Counted from the stretch's first letter, positions 44,117 to 56,080 are shown. The stretch is DNA of 64,000 bases from Chloranthus sessilifolius (GCA_021018995.1 CM037588.1:141729725-141793724), one strand, 5' to 3'. Numbers and translations: made by a program. The notes: generated by a model not told the origin, from the letters alone.

Positions 44117-44716
44117 ATGCCACCTAAAACTAGGTTAACTTCGAAGCAAGCTACTTCCAAGCTACCGGTACGGTGTAAAAATGCCGCCCCACCACCACCT
44201 ACACCTTCATCATCATCATCACCATCATCAGATTCATCATACTCGACAGACGCATCATCAAGCGAATCGTTGCCCCCACCCCCACCACCCAGAAATTTAC
44301 TCCAACCAAATGAATGGTGGGCAGGAAAAGAGTTTGAATATGAATACATTATCGATGAGGCCTTGTTTATCGATCCCGAGGTTGAGGGCAAAACCAAATG
44401 GGCCCGACAATACCTCGTAAATGCGGGTCTCGGTAATCTTTTGAAACCGTTACACGATTATTACTACCCTAGACTCGTGAGGTTATTTTATCAAAACCTT
44501 CAAAAGGGCCGCGTAGATGACACCGTTACAATCGAGATCGATGGCCATAAATACATATTTACCCTATGCCACGTCCATGAGTCTTTGGAGTGTTACTTAA
44601 CCCATGTGCCCGAGACTAACATTTTTCCTCCTTTTCCACAACCCTTATGCTCTGCATTTGAATTGCATAACTGTACCTTTACAATCCACATTCATTCTTT
44701 TTCATTCCTTGAATAA
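44117..44716 (+). CDS. Antisense accessory ORF in Tekay element, Transposase_32-like
   Basis: An uninterrupted 199-codon frame starting MPPKTRLTSKQATSK. A low-complexity segment follows (poly-Pro, poly-Ser, PPPPPP), then EWWAGKEFEYEYIIDEALF, HDYYYPRLVRLFYQNLQKG and DTVTIEIDGHKYIFTL. The last two blocks resemble the 'putative plant transposon protein' domain (Transposase_32, PF20167: ..YP.LVR.FY.NL....V.V.G..). The opposite strand is the element's own sense strand, so this gene is antisense, converging on the chromodomain end of pol 79 bp away. A telo-box AAACCCTAG lies at 44038-44046 in its leader, and the upstream promoter region would be the 3' LTR U3. Function is unknown. It is strikingly intact next to a wrecked pol. 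Confidence 0.7.
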   Translation: MPPKTRLTSKQATSKLPVRCKNAAPPPPTPSSSSSPSSDSSYSTDASSSESLPPPPPPRNLLQPNEWWAGKEFEYEYIIDEALFIDPEVEGKTKWARQYLVNAGLGNLLKPLHDYYYPRLVRLFYQNLQKGRVDDTVTIEIDGHKYIFTLCHVHESLECYLTHVPETNIFPPFPQPLCSAFELHNCTFTIHIHSFSFLE

Positions 44717-44794
44717 GTTGGCATAAAGGCACAACTTTTGATTACATAGACGGTTCAAACTTACAATTATATATGCGATGATACAATTAGGCTC

Positions 44795-45343
44795 TCAACT
44801 CTCGGTAAACAAGTCTGGATACTGCTCTTTCACCTCCACCTCTCGTTCCCACATAGCTTCTTCGGCCGGATGATTCTTCCATCGAACAAGCACTAATGGA
44901 ATCACTTTCGTGCGCAACACTTGGTCCTTTCTATCCAATATCTCTGTCGGTTCCTCTATCATGCTCATATCTTCATGCATTTCCAAAGGTTGACCTCCCA
45001 AGATATGGGAAGGATCATTCACATACTTTCTAAGCATAGAGACGCCAAAGACGTTGTGTACCCGATTAAATCATAGAGATAATCCAACGCGATACGCAAC
45101 CTCGCCCACACGACCCAAAACCTCAAAGGGTCCAAGGTAACGGGGACTCAACTTGCCTTTCTTTCTAAATCTCATAACGCCTTTCATAGGCGATACCTTC
45201 AAAAACACATGCTCGCCAACGGTGTAGTCCACACTCATTCTCTTGATATCGGCGTAGCTTTTCTGTCTGCTCTGGGCCGACTTAAGTCTCTCTCTGATCA
45301 TACGGACAATGATAGCATTATCTTCAAGTAACTCCGTCCCCAA
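44795..45343 (-). pseudogene. Integrase C-terminus and chromodomain
   Basis: 45343-45071 encodes the C-terminal integrase part (GEHVFLKVSPMKGVMRF and GKLSPRYLGPFEVLGRVGEV, the GPY/F module). 45037-44795 encodes a chromodomain (EPTEILDRKDQVLR, VLVRWKNHPAEEAMWERE). In chromoviruses this module guides integration to heterochromatin. A stop separates the two. Confidence 0.9.
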
Positions 45344-46200
45344 AATAAACTTTTCACCAGTTTCTTCTCAATTGATAGGTGATCTATATCGCCTTCCATA
45401 AAGAGCGTCGTACGGTGCCATTCCAATGCTTGTTTGGAAGCTATTATTGTATGCAAATTCGATCAACGGTAGTTGTTGATCCCATGATCGCTGTAGTTCA
45501 AGCATACACGCTCTGAGCTTGTCCTCTATCACTTGATTCACCCGCTTTTTTATCCATCGGTCTTTAGATGCAAAGCTGAACTAAAATCCAATCGCGTACT
45601 CATGCCTTCCTGAAACTTCTTCCAAAACTTTGAAGTATATAACGGGCCACGATCAGAGACAATGCTACTCGGAATCTCATGCAAATGTACAATCTCCTTC
45701 ATATATAACTCCGCAAGTCTTTCTGCTGTGTACATCATGTTATAAGGTAAGAAGTGTGCTGACTTGGTTAATCGATCCACGACTACCCAAATGGCGTTGT
45801 ATCTCTTCGCTGTACATGGTAGTCCAACAATGAAGTCCATGGAGATTGACTCCCATTTCCACTCTGGTATGGAAAGAGGCTGTAATAATCCAGCAGGATG
45901 TCTATGATCGACTTTCACCTGCTGACAAGTTAAACATCGTGACACGTACTTGGCCACGTCTTGCTTCAAACCTCTCTACCAGTAATTCTTTCTCAAGTCT
46001 TGATACATTTTGGTGCTACCTAGGTGGATCACATATTTCGACTTGTGAGCCTCATCAAGTATAGTTTTCCATAGATCTGCATCATCTGAAATACAAAGAC
46101 GACCCTTATACACCAAGGAACCATCTTCTTTCACTGAAAACTCTGGTTTTATGCCTTTAATCACATCTTGGCGAATCTTGGTCAACTCCGGGTCTCTCAT
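45344..46200 (-). pseudogene. Integrase, Tekay element
   Basis: Zinc-finger region (DEAHKSKYVIHLGSTKMYQD, CLTCQQVK) and catalytic core with the first Asp (SMDFIVGLP) and second Asp (IVSDRGPLYTSKFWKKF). Where the catalytic Glu should follow (after TDG) there is a TAA, and one base is missing near 45550, so the D,D35,E triad is broken. Confidence 0.9.
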
Positions 46201-46623
46201 CTATAGCTCGTGGATATACTCAAAGATCATAGGTCTCACTGATATGTTAGCCAAGGAAGCTCCTGTAGCTTGCACCTCAATATTTGTATCATATAATGAC
46301 AGATCTTCAAACAATTTCCATCTGTGCATTCCCATGATCAAATTAGCCAACTGTGCTGAACCCTTTCGACTCAAGGCATTGGCTATCATATTAGCCGTGC
46401 CTGGATGATACTGTATGGAGCAATCATAATCCTTGAGAAACTCCATCCATCTGCGCTGCCTCATATTCAACTCTTTTTGTATGAACAGGTACCTGAGGCT
46501 CTTATGGTCGGTGAGGATCTCAAAGGTCTCACCGTACAAATAGTGTCTCCAAATCTTCAAAGCAAATATGACCATTGCTAGTTTCAGGTCATGTGTCGGA
46601 TAGTTCTTCTCATAATCTTTCAA
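46201..46623 (-). pseudogene. RNase H, Tekay element
   Basis: Contains [40 protein letters not shown] and [20 protein letters not shown]. The frame is cut off from RT by stops upstream. The usual HDLELAAVVFALK box is recognisable with substitutions. Confidence 0.9.
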
Positions 46624-47822
46624 TTGTCTCGACTAGTAAGCTATCACCTTCTTATATTGGTTGAGCACGCAACCCAAATCATTATGAGAAGTATCACTAT
46701 ATACCGCGAACCCTCCCCTGCCTAAAGAAATTACTAACACTGGAGCTGAAGTGAGTCTCTGCTTGAGTTCTTAAAAACTCTCTTCACACACTTCACTCCA
46801 CTCGAATCTCACATTCTTCTTTATAAGTCTCGTAAGAGGTTTCGATATTTTAGAAAATCCCTCTACAAAACGTCGATAGTAGCCAACTAGACCAAGGAAA
46901 CTACGGACGTCGGTGACCAACTTTGGTTGTACTTAGTTCACCACTGCTTCAATCTTAGTCAGATCTACTGTGACACCATCCTTTTAGACTACATGTCTCA
47001 AAAAGCTAACTTTTTTGAACTAAAACTCGCACTTACTGAGTTTGGCGTATAGTTGGTGTTCACGTAGAGTTTGTAGAGCAACTCTCAAGTGTTCTTCGTG
47101 CTCTTTTTTCGACTTGGAATATATCAGGATGTCGTCAACAAATACTATGACGCAAGAGTCTAGGTGTGGTTTAAACACCCGATTCATCAAATCCATAAAT
47201 GATGCCGGTGTATTTATCAAACCAAATGGCATCACTAAGAACTCGTAGTATTTGTATCGTATCCTGAATGTTGTCTTCTGGATATACTCTGCCTTGACTC
47301 TCAGCTGATGGTATCCAGATCTCAGATCAATCTTGGAAAAATATGTTGCTCCTTACAGCTGATCGAACAAATCGTCAATCCTAGGCAATGGATATCGATT
47401 CTTGATGGTCAGTTTAACTAGCGATAGTCAATGTACAGTCGCATTGACCCATCTTTCTTCTTTAAAAATAAGACCGGTGCTCCCCACAGAGACACGCTAG
47501 GTCTTACAAACCCCTTATCTATGAGCTCTTGCAATTGCCCTTTCAACTCCTTCAACTTAGCAAGAGCCATCCTATATGGAACTTTGGAAACAGGCTCTGT
47601 TTCAGGTGCTAAGTCGATAGCGAATTCTACTTCTCGATCTGGAGGTAATCCTGATAATTTCTCTGGAAACATATCTTCAAATTCATGTACAACCGCTATC
47701 TCTGAAACAATGTTCTTCCCTTTCTTATCTTCCTTTAAAAATGCCAAGTAACCACTGCACCCCTTCTTGATCAAACGCTCGGCCCTGACTGCAGAGATAA
47801 GTGGCATAAACATCGATCTCAC
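46624..47822 (-). pseudogene. Reverse transcriptase, Tekay element
   Basis: 47822-47418 covers FEDMFPEKLSGLPPDREVEF (the typical protease-RT linker), YRMALAKLKELKGQLQELID and VLFLKKKDGSMRLYIDYR. 47235-47020 covers [19 protein letters not shown] and the catalytic [11 protein letters not shown]. The rest to 46624 is readable in pieces with stops. Confidence 0.92.
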
Positions 47823-47939
47823 TCCTCTAAATCAGAATGATCTCCTCGTATTAGGTCGAAAGATGATGACTTTGTTCTTGCAATCTACCGTTGCACAATG
47901 TTGTGACAACCAGTCCATGCCAAGGATCACGTCAAATCC

Positions 47940-48251
47940 TTATATATCTAACAAAATTAAATTTGTCGTTAGTTCAAAGACGTCTCCATCCCTGATGGTC
48001 ACTATTGTCGATTTACAAACCCTTTCCGTATCGTCCGATTCTCCAGTCGAGATAGATACCGCTAATACAAAGTTTAACATCTCAGGGTTGACCTTCATTC
48101 TCTTTGCAAAGCGAGGAGTAGTAAATGAGTGGGTAGACCTCGGGTCTATCAATACTCTCGCCTCATAAGCTAAGTCACTCCCTTTGCCATACGCTTCTAA
48201 AGTACCTATAAAGCATACATATTTATATACATAGCACACTATATACATCAA
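47940..48251 (-). pseudogene. Aspartic protease, Tekay element
   Basis: The active-site region reads ARVLIDPRSTHSF. The family has D-(S/P)-G-(S/A), so the essential Gly is Arg here (GGG/AGG class change), which would inactivate it. Downstream ELTTNLILLDI matches the flap-side block. Confidence 0.85.
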
Positions 48252-48398
48252 AATTTATGGAAGGCAATTAGTCTATTATACTTCTTATATGAATGCACCT
48301 TCTCTATCTAAAAACTTTTAAGAAATTAAAATTCTTTATTTAAAAGAAAATCTCACCTTGGATCACGTTATTTGTATTTTGTAATTCCTAAGCCATAA

Positions 48399-49640
48399 CT
48401 ACATAGGCTCTTTCTTGTACGACCGGCTTCCTTGCTTGTATAAGTCGTGATATTGAAATAGAAGCTGTCCTTTCTTTAGCCATCTCAGGGCAATCTCGGA
48501 TAATGTGGGCCACCTATCTATATTTATAGCAACTCCGAGTACCCCTTCTACACTCTGCTGTCTTATGAGACTTTCCACCCTTGGCACAAGTCTCCACAGT
48601 AGTAGATGCTGCTCGTGAGAAACCCTGTGTAACTGCTGCTCCCGTGATGGTAGTAGGGTTCTCATATCTTATCGGCCTTCCCGACACAAGCACAGGTAGT
48701 CTCTGATGGTTTGTCTGCTACACCGGTCTAACATACCTTGTTTGGAACGGTTGTCTCTGAATAGGGGCTACGAATCTCGTCTTTTTATTCACCGGCTCAT
48801 AGTTTCCAACCCTACTCTGATCTGCTCTTCCTCTCCCTTGCTGATCCCTTCTTCTATATCTATCTTCATTATCCTCTTCAATAACTAGGGCTTTACTCAT
48901 GACCTCTCCATAAGTCTTCAACTCAAATGCTGCTACTTTCCCCCTGATGTCCGGCCTCAAGCCGCCTTATAGTCATTTTGCTTTCATCAGGTTCATGGCT
49001 ACGAAATCAGGAGCAAAGCGAGCAGGCCTCATAAACTCAACCCCATACTCTCTAACTGACATTCTTCCCTACTCAAGCTGTAAAAATTTTACTTCCATCT
49101 GATTTTGTACAACTTCAGGGATGTACTATTTGTTAAATTCTTCTACAAACTCATCCCACATCCAAGGCAATCCTGGGGTCTCCTGAGCCCTAGTCCTAGA
49201 AGCGGACTTCCCCCAAGGGCTTGCCTCCCCATCTAGCATGTAAGCTGCCTAATGGACACTATCGTCCTCCATGCACATAAGTACGCTAAATACTTTCTCC
49301 ATCTCGCTCAGCTAATTTTCTGCATAAATTGGCTATGTTTGCCCTGAAATGCTAGGAGGACGCATCTTCCTAAACTCTGTAAATGCTGAGGGCACTGGCG
49401 GTATAGGACCTACTGGAGGTGTAGGTGGCTGATGCTACTCATTGGCATTGTGAGCTGCCAAGGATGCTGCTTGTTGAGTCATGACATTTGCCATGGTTTC
49501 CATAGTATGCATCATCTGTTGATGCTCCTCTCTCCTCATTTCTTTCTCTAACTCTTTCCTGTTCTCTATGCTCTCGATCCTGACGATCTCTATCCTGATT
49601 CTCTGGCTGGCCACTACTCCCTGGGGCCTCTCTCTAGCTG
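48399..49640 (-). pseudogene. Gag with zinc knuckle, Tekay element
   Basis: Recognisable in one frame with several TAG/TAA stops: MEKVFSVLMCMEDD, AAYMLDGEASPWGKSASR, WDEFVEEFNK, MSVREYGVEFMRPARFAP, GLRPDIRGKVAAFELKTYGE. A Cys-rich knuckle follows (CAKGGKSHKTAEC..). Confidence 0.85.
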
Positions 49641-49801
49641 AGACAAAATCGTCCTTGCTCCGTAAGTTTTTGTCTTGATTTCCCTAAGGTCGTCTTCTTC
49701 TTCCTCTAGAAGACATAACGCTCTACACATGAAACCAAAGTTTCATTAGTAAAAGTCCCTATGCTCTGACAAAACTAAGACTTATCAGAATTCTAAATGA
49801 A

Positions 49802-49816
49802 ACTGCTTTGATACCA
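49802..49816 (-). other. PBS of Tekay element (initiator Met tRNA)
   Basis: The minus strand reads TGGTATCAAAGCAGT next to the 5' LTR edge, one mismatch from the usual TGGTATCAGAGC. Confidence 0.88.
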
Positions 49817-49818
49817 AT

Positions 49819-52180
49819 TGTGACAGCCCGGATTTCGGCTCCCCAAATCCTGTGCCATCAGCACGACCCTCGAGGTCGTGCCCCATATGTCTGCACGGAA
49901 CATTGGTATATCCAAGCAACAATAAAGCAAAATAAAGCATCAGAACTGAATCGAACGAAATCTCTAGTTCAATATATATAACCACCAACATAAGTAATCC
50001 AAAAGATGGTTTTAGTCTCATCCCAATGCATGAGCAAAATAACCCACCTGAACCATCAGTGACGACACAACAGTCACCCTGGATGGTTTGTCAAAAGAAT
50101 CTATCATTGTTTAATTACATTTTCTCAAAAATAGCTTGACATACCAAGCTGTACAATACTCTCTCAAAACTAAATCAAAGTACACACGGATCCTCTAGAA
50201 GAAGTCCTCAGGAGGGGGCTCCAAATCCTCCCGAGGTACGTAATCTGAATCCTCCAGATCTACGCTTCCCGAAGTAGCTACAGCCGCAAGCACAGGACCT
50301 GTGACGTATAGTCTAAAGGGTGAGCTACATCATAACTCAATAGGGAAACAACTAAATGAACATATAAGTTAATCTCTCATATGTATATTCTATGATATTT
50401 AGCAGCATGATGTAAAAATGAATTAGCTAGAAAAGCAATTTAAATGACTGAAAAGATGCTCTGGATGTTATGGTTACTTTACATGTTTCCATTTGTTCTC
50501 AACTTGCTCATATAAGAAAATGATTTGGCCTAAAGACTTAAATCATAACTTAAATATTCCCTGATTTACTATAGCATCGGGCGCCCGATGGAATACCCTC
50601 CATAGTCATCTAATCAGGCCATTTTTATATCCTCTTTCATTTATTCAATACTACCCAGGTCTCTTTCTCATAGGCGATGGGGTTTAAGTCTCATACATAC
50701 ATACAACCCTGGGATGTGCAACAGGTGTACGGATTGGCCGCCGTACCGGTCACGGATATTCTGTCGAGTCAGTCGTGGGTATCCTGTCACGTCGATTGGG
50801 TATTCTCCAAAATTTAAATATTAAAAGTGCACTACATATAGTTATTCACCGTGTGATTGTGCTAAATATATTATATTAGGCCTTATCAATTCTCATTCAC
50901 TTTGCTTTACATTTTCACTTACATCCCTGGGATGTCCAACTGAATGCATCACACAGATGTCCTTATCATATTCGCATCCCCTGGGGACGTCACATACTTA
51001 TTTTCTTATTTAGCGTTCACACACACACACCCTTAAGATTCACATTTTCGATGCATAAGTATTCATTTCTATATCACTACATACATGCTCTTGCTATTAA
51101 AATACATGTTCAAGGCGTTCCCTACCTCACGTGCATTAATCCTCAAGCGTCAAGGTCCAATGTGTTTCCCATGCTGGCACTCACTTGTATGACCTATGGT
51201 ACATTATAGCATAAGTAAAGCATTAAGAAAGATGCATAAAAGAAGGTACAAGACCCTCCTAGAACCCCAAGTCTAAAACAGAAGTCAACAGTAACTGCTC
51301 AAATCGATTGATTGATCTCCAAAATTGATCAATCGAATTCCCAAAATCGATTAATCGATCCCAAATCGATTAATTGAAATTTGAAAATCGATGGATCGAT
51401 TTTCAAATCGATCAATCAGTTTTCCCAAGCTCTTGATTTTCCAGCCACTGGGAGTGCTCAGATGATTAATCGATTTTAAATTGATTAATCGAAATCCACA
51501 AATCGATTGATCTATCTTAAATCGATCAATCAGTTTCGGGCATTTTTGCCCAGCTAACTTCTGATCAAAATCAATTGATCGATTTTCCAAATCGATCAAT
51601 CGATTTGGTCAGAAATTCAGCCCTTTGCGAGCATTTCTTCCAATTTTCTTCCTTACCATTATCCATTCTTTTTCTACTTCTTTAACTCATCATTTTAACA
51701 ATCTAACCATAACCTTATACTCATTGAAATTCTAAAAGAATTCATACCTTAAATCACTCTTTTGATTGATTCTATGGCTTGGTTCAAATCTAGGGCTCCT
51801 AGCTCTAATTCTCACGAACTCCAATACGTCGTATTCGGAGTAATTGCTCAAGCCCTTCTTCAATTCGGAACCTTCACTAATTTCTCTAGCATTTACTCCA
51901 TCTCTTACTCTCTCTCTCTTCATAAATCCTCTCCCCAACCTTGTTAAGGAGAAATAACTTCTCTTAGTTATTTGCCTCCTTTTAACCCTTAATGCTTTGG
52001 TGTAAAGCACATACACCAAAGATAGGTGTATATAACCTCTAACAAGATCCTATGCTACGCATATGTGTTCATTTCCATCAAGGCTCATTTAACCATAGTC
52101 ATTGTGTTGACTTTTATTTGGTTAAACCTACGGCCATTTGGGCACGCATCCCGAGGACACTGTTTAAAGCCAAATTTACA
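49819..52180 (-). repeat. 5' LTR of Tekay element
   Basis: 2362 bp. Outer end ..AAATTTACA at 52180, where about 11 bases present in the partner LTR (CGGGGATGTTA) are missing. Motif array at 51301-51607. Confidence 0.93.
51301..51607. repeat. ATCGAT-type inverted motif array, second LTR
   Basis: The counterpart of 42747-43032, with about a dozen words. Several have lost a CG to TG or CA. Confidence 0.9.
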
Positions 52181-52185
52181 TTATT

Positions 52186-52585
52186 GTAATGGTATTTTCT
52201 TTTCATCTATAGACTTCTAGTTTATAATTGACGCCTAAACTTTGAAAGGTTACAGATTAGTATAGATTTATATTGAATAAATTTCATATTCTAATTGACA
52301 CCTAAGATCTAGGAGACTTAGATATAGTGTGACGGTATTTTAATTTTCGTAGATATCCAAGAACTGAAGGAGACTAATTGATGACCAGAATCTAGAAGTT
52401 GGAGGATTTAGATTTATTTTTCCGCACTTTTAGTTTAATCAACCATTCTTTAATTTTTAAAGGTAAATAAAAGTTTTTAGAGTAAATTTTAGTGTTGTCC
52501 AAGTTTGTGATTACTGTTACTAGTGCTACAATCACCGTTGTGCGCTTGCAATAGGTTAAGACAGAGTAAATTTTAGTGTTGTCCA
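52186..52585 (+). repeat. 5' LTR of Athila-like element, second part
   Basis: Continues the LTR broken at 41268 and aligns with 39215-39640. It ends ..GTCCA just before the PBS. A 27-bp phrase (AGAGTAAATTTTAGTGTTGT plus CCAAGTT) is duplicated at 52479 and 52563, flanking a GTGCGCTTGCAATAGGTTAA block shared with the other LTR. Confidence 0.8.
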
Positions 52586-52590
52586 AGTTT

Positions 52591-52607
52591 TGGCGTCGCT
52601 GCCAGGG
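52591..52607 (+). other. PBS of Athila-like element (tRNA-Asp)
   Basis: TGGCGTCGCTGCCAGGG, close to the tRNA-Asp-complementary PBS of Athila (TGGCGCCGTTGCCGGGG). Confidence 0.75.
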
Positions 52608-53530
52608 AAGAGGAAAAATTCTGAAAACTAATATTTGTCTTTCAAACCTCTTTTCTATTCTATTTTTATTTTCTTTGATCACTTCTTATTCTTTTGTAGG
52701 TTTATTCGGAGCAGCGGATCGAAAGTTTCAAAACTTCTTCTAACAATAGAAGCTAAAGGTCAATATTTTTTCTCTCCCTACTTTTTAAAATAAAAATTAA
52801 AAATTAAAAAAAAACTAATATTTAATAAATAATAATGGCAGTACAAGGCCACAATGGTTCATTCTGGCCCTCTTATATTTGCCAAAGCCTGGCCCACACT
52901 ATGATCAAATTCCCTACTGCTCTGTTATATCTTGAATTAATAGAAAAAGAGCAGGCATTCGCATCTCAATGGAGTGATTCTAGGAATTCTTATAAACCCC
53001 AATGGGGAAACCACCTGATCTTACTTATGGCTTCATAGGAGGGGCGCAACAAGAATTATCTTTCACATACCCCCAATATCCTCAAAACTTTCAACAGTCT
53101 TACATTTTATATCAGCCTTATGAACAACTTAGTCCTCAGAGTAGCGAAGTTGATGCTACAGTTGTCCAAATCCTTCAAGACCTGCAAGAACAATCGCACC
53201 AACGTTCCAAGGAGTTATCTCAACTCTCCCAAATATCTCAAGATTTATATTCATACACTCAATCCATTAAGAAGCTGGAAACTCGAGTTGAGCAACTAGC
53301 TATGAATGGATAGAACGAGAGAGTAACCAGACATGTTTACAATCTGTGAACAAGTTGGGAGGGCAATTTTATGAGGGAAATACATCAATTCCCACAACAC
53401 ACATCAAGGCTGTCCAGACCTTAAGAAGTGGCAGGACTGTTGATAATAGAGTAGAGATGCCTACACCAGTTGTCATCCCTGAGACCAAGGAAAAAGAACC
53501 TAAGGCCACAAAAGAAGTTCCCCCATAAGA
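52608..53530 (+). pseudogene. Gag remnant of the 40.4-56.5 kb element
   Basis: Mostly the C-terminal gag: LTYGFIGGAQQELSFTYPQY, ILQDLQEQSHQRSKELSQLS and IKKLETRVEQLAMNG. AVQTLRSGRTVDN then follows, the conserved TLRSG block before Athila protease. The Retrotrans_gag core is missing, so an internal deletion is likely. Confidence 0.75.
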
Positions 53531-53579
53531 AAAACCAAAAAATTTATAAATAGAAAATCCCAAAAACAATAATGATAGT

Positions 53580-54140
53580 GCACCCAATCCTGTAACAGAA
53601 GTACCTTATCTAACAAAGTTACCCTTTCCTTATGCTTTCGGTGCACCGTCCCCCTTTGACAAAAACCTAAAAAAATTAGAGGAAATAACAAAAATCTTTA
53701 AAGAAGTGAATATAAATTTGCTCCTCTTAGATGCAATCAAGCAAGTCCCAATTTACACACGTTTCTTGAAAGAGATGTGCCTGCAGAAGCATAAGAGGCG
53801 GAACAATTTATCACAAAAAGTCTTCCTGACAGAGCAAGTAAGGTCAGTCTTGCAAGTTAAAACACCGCCCAAGCTTAAAAATCCTGGAGTGCCCACATTT
53901 CCATGCATTATTAGTGACCACGCCAGTAATAAGGCACTTCTAGACCTAGGAGCCAGTGTGAACCTGTTGCCATACTCAGCATATGAGAAACTGGGACTAG
54001 GCAAAATGAGGCCTACATCGGTAACTCTTCAGTTAGCCGATAGATCCGAAAGAAGGCTAGTTGGAATCATCGAAGATGTTATGACTGGGGTCGACAAGTT
54101 TGTTTTCCCTGTTAATTTTTTGGTATTAGACATGGAATAA
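53580..54140 (+). pseudogene. Athila-type protease
   Basis: VPTFPCIISDHASNKALLDL then GASVNLLPYSAYEKLGLG. The catalytic D-L-G-A-S motif of Athila proteases is intact. A stop at 54138 replaces a codon inside the conserved region, and the frame continues from 54156 (IPVILGRPFLTTANADVNC). Confidence 0.9.
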
Positions 54141-54155
54141 TGTTCAAAATCTCTA

Positions 54156-55530
54156 ATGCAAATTCCCGTCATACTCGGTAGACCATTTTTGACCACTGCC
54201 AATGCTGACGTAAACTGTAATACCGATGGGATGAAAGTCTCTTTCGGGGATATGCAAATTCAGTTAAATTTCTTCTTAGTAGCCAACCAGATGACTTTGA
54301 TTGATGACGAGGAATGCTTCAATATAGATGAGATTGAAGAAATAGTAGAAGAAACATTGCCTCTAGTCTTATCCAAGGATGCACTTCAAACTACATTGTG
54401 GTACTCACACTTGGAAGGACCTAAACTACATTCTGAAGAGACGGTGTATTTGCTAGACAGCCCTTCTCACAACTCTCAAACAAGGAATTGGAAGCCTCCG
54501 GAGGAACCTCTCCCCACCACTTTTAATGAACCACTGTTACCATCCATTGAAAAAGATCCATCCTTAGACCTGAAAACACTTCCTAATACCCTTAAGTATT
54601 CTTTTTTTGGGCCTAATGAAACTCCCCCAGTAATTATATCTTCTGCACTCACTGCAGATTAGGAGAGTAAGTTGTTGGCCATACTCACAAAGCATAACCA
54701 TGCGATAGGGTGGGCTGTTGCTAATTTTAAAGGGCTTGATCCTTCAATATGCATGCATCGAATCCACATGAAGGACAATGCAAAAACTTCTCGAGAAAGC
54801 CAACGATGGTTGAATCCTAACATGAGGGAAGTATTACATAAAGAAATCATAAAATTATTAGATGCTAGTATCATTTACCTGATTTCTGATAGTGAATGGG
54901 TGAGCCCCATCCAAGTAGTCCCAAAGAAGTCAGGGATTACAGTTAAAGAGAACAAAGCAGGAGAATTGGTACCATTACGCGAAAGTACAGGTTGGTGCAT
55001 ATGTATTGATTACCGTAAGTTGAATTCTATGGCTCGCAAGGATCACTTTTCATTACCATTCATTGACCAAATCTTGGAAAAACTTGCAGGTCAGGAGTAT
55101 TTCTGCTTTCTAGATAGTTACTGAGGGTATAATAAAGTCTGGTATATCCGAAAGATCAGGAAAAGACAACCTTCACATGTCCTTTTAGAACATTTGCATA
55201 TCGTTGCATGTCTTTTGGGTTATGCAATGCACCAACAACGTTTCAGAGATGCATATGGCTATTTTCTCCGACATGACAGACAAGTTCCTTGAATTTTTCA
55301 TGGATGATTTTTCGATATTTGGCCGAACTTTTGATTCTTGTCTAGATCATCTTGCCCTCATTCTAGGAAGATGTGAGCAAACTAATCTGGTGTTAAGTTA
55401 GGAGAAGAGTCACTTCATGGTTCAAGAAGGCATAGTCCTAGGGCACATTGTTTCTAAGAGAGGAATAGAAGTTGAAAGGGTCAAAATTGATATTATCGCA
55501 AATCTGCCTCCACCAACTTTGATGCAACAG
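54156..55530 (+). pseudogene. Athila-type reverse transcriptase
   Basis: The linker (54156-54662) is followed by RT from 54672: WVSPIQVVPKKSG, WCICIDYRKLNSMARKDHFS, FIDQILEKLAGQEYFCFLDS, then after stops and a frameshift FLEFFMDDFSIFG with the catalytic F-x-DD box (near 55300). Several TAG/TGA codons. Confidence 0.92.
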
Positions 55531-56080
55531 AGATGATCCTTCCTTGGTCATGCCGGTTTCTATCGCAGCTTTTTGAAGAATTTTCAAAAATTTCGAGACC
55601 TCTGTACGACCTATTAGCAAATGATGTCCCTTTTGACTTTGACGATGTCTGCCTTGACGTACTTAATAAGTTCTGTGCACTTCTCTCATCTACACCAATT
55701 ATTCAGCCTCCAGACTACTCCTTGCCCTTTGAAGTAATGTGTGATACTTCTGATTACGCAATAGGTGTAGTCCTCAGACAGCGGAAAGACAAGGTTCCTC
55801 ATGTAATTTATTACGTGAGTCGAACCTTGATTGAAGCTTAGGTGAATTACACCACTACTGAGAAAGAGATTCTTAGTGTCGTGTTTGCATTGGATAAATT
55901 CTGACAATACCTATTGGGATCTAAGATCATCATCTTCTTTGATCATTCTGCCTTAAAATATTTATTGTAAAAAAAGGATGCCAAGCGAAGGCTAATCAGA
56001 TGGATCCTACATTTGCAGGAGTTCAATTTTGAAATCAGAGATGAAAAGGAGTTGAAAATATAGTGCCTAATCACTTGTCC
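55531..56080 (+). pseudogene. Athila-type RNase H
   Basis: PDYSLPFEVMCDTSDYAIGV, VNYTTTEKEILSVVFALDKF and FFDHSALKYLL supply the three acidic positions. Stops at 55840 and 55902 and inside the last block. Confidence 0.9.

Larger units (their letters stand above)
41269..52180 (-). mobile_element. Complete Tekay/Del-type chromovirus (Ty3/gypsy)
   Basis: A 10.9 kb element with 5-bp target duplication TTATT (41264-41268 and 52181-52185). LTRs at 41269-43620 and 49819-52180. iMet-tRNA PBS at 49802-49816 and PPT at 43621-43635. Minus-strand order: gag, zinc knuckle, protease, RT, RNase H, integrase, chromodomain. The chromodomain and the iMet PBS identify the chromovirus/Tekay group. The polyprotein is broken by many stops, but an antisense ORF of 199 codons between chromodomain and 3' LTR is uninterrupted. 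Confidence 0.95.
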
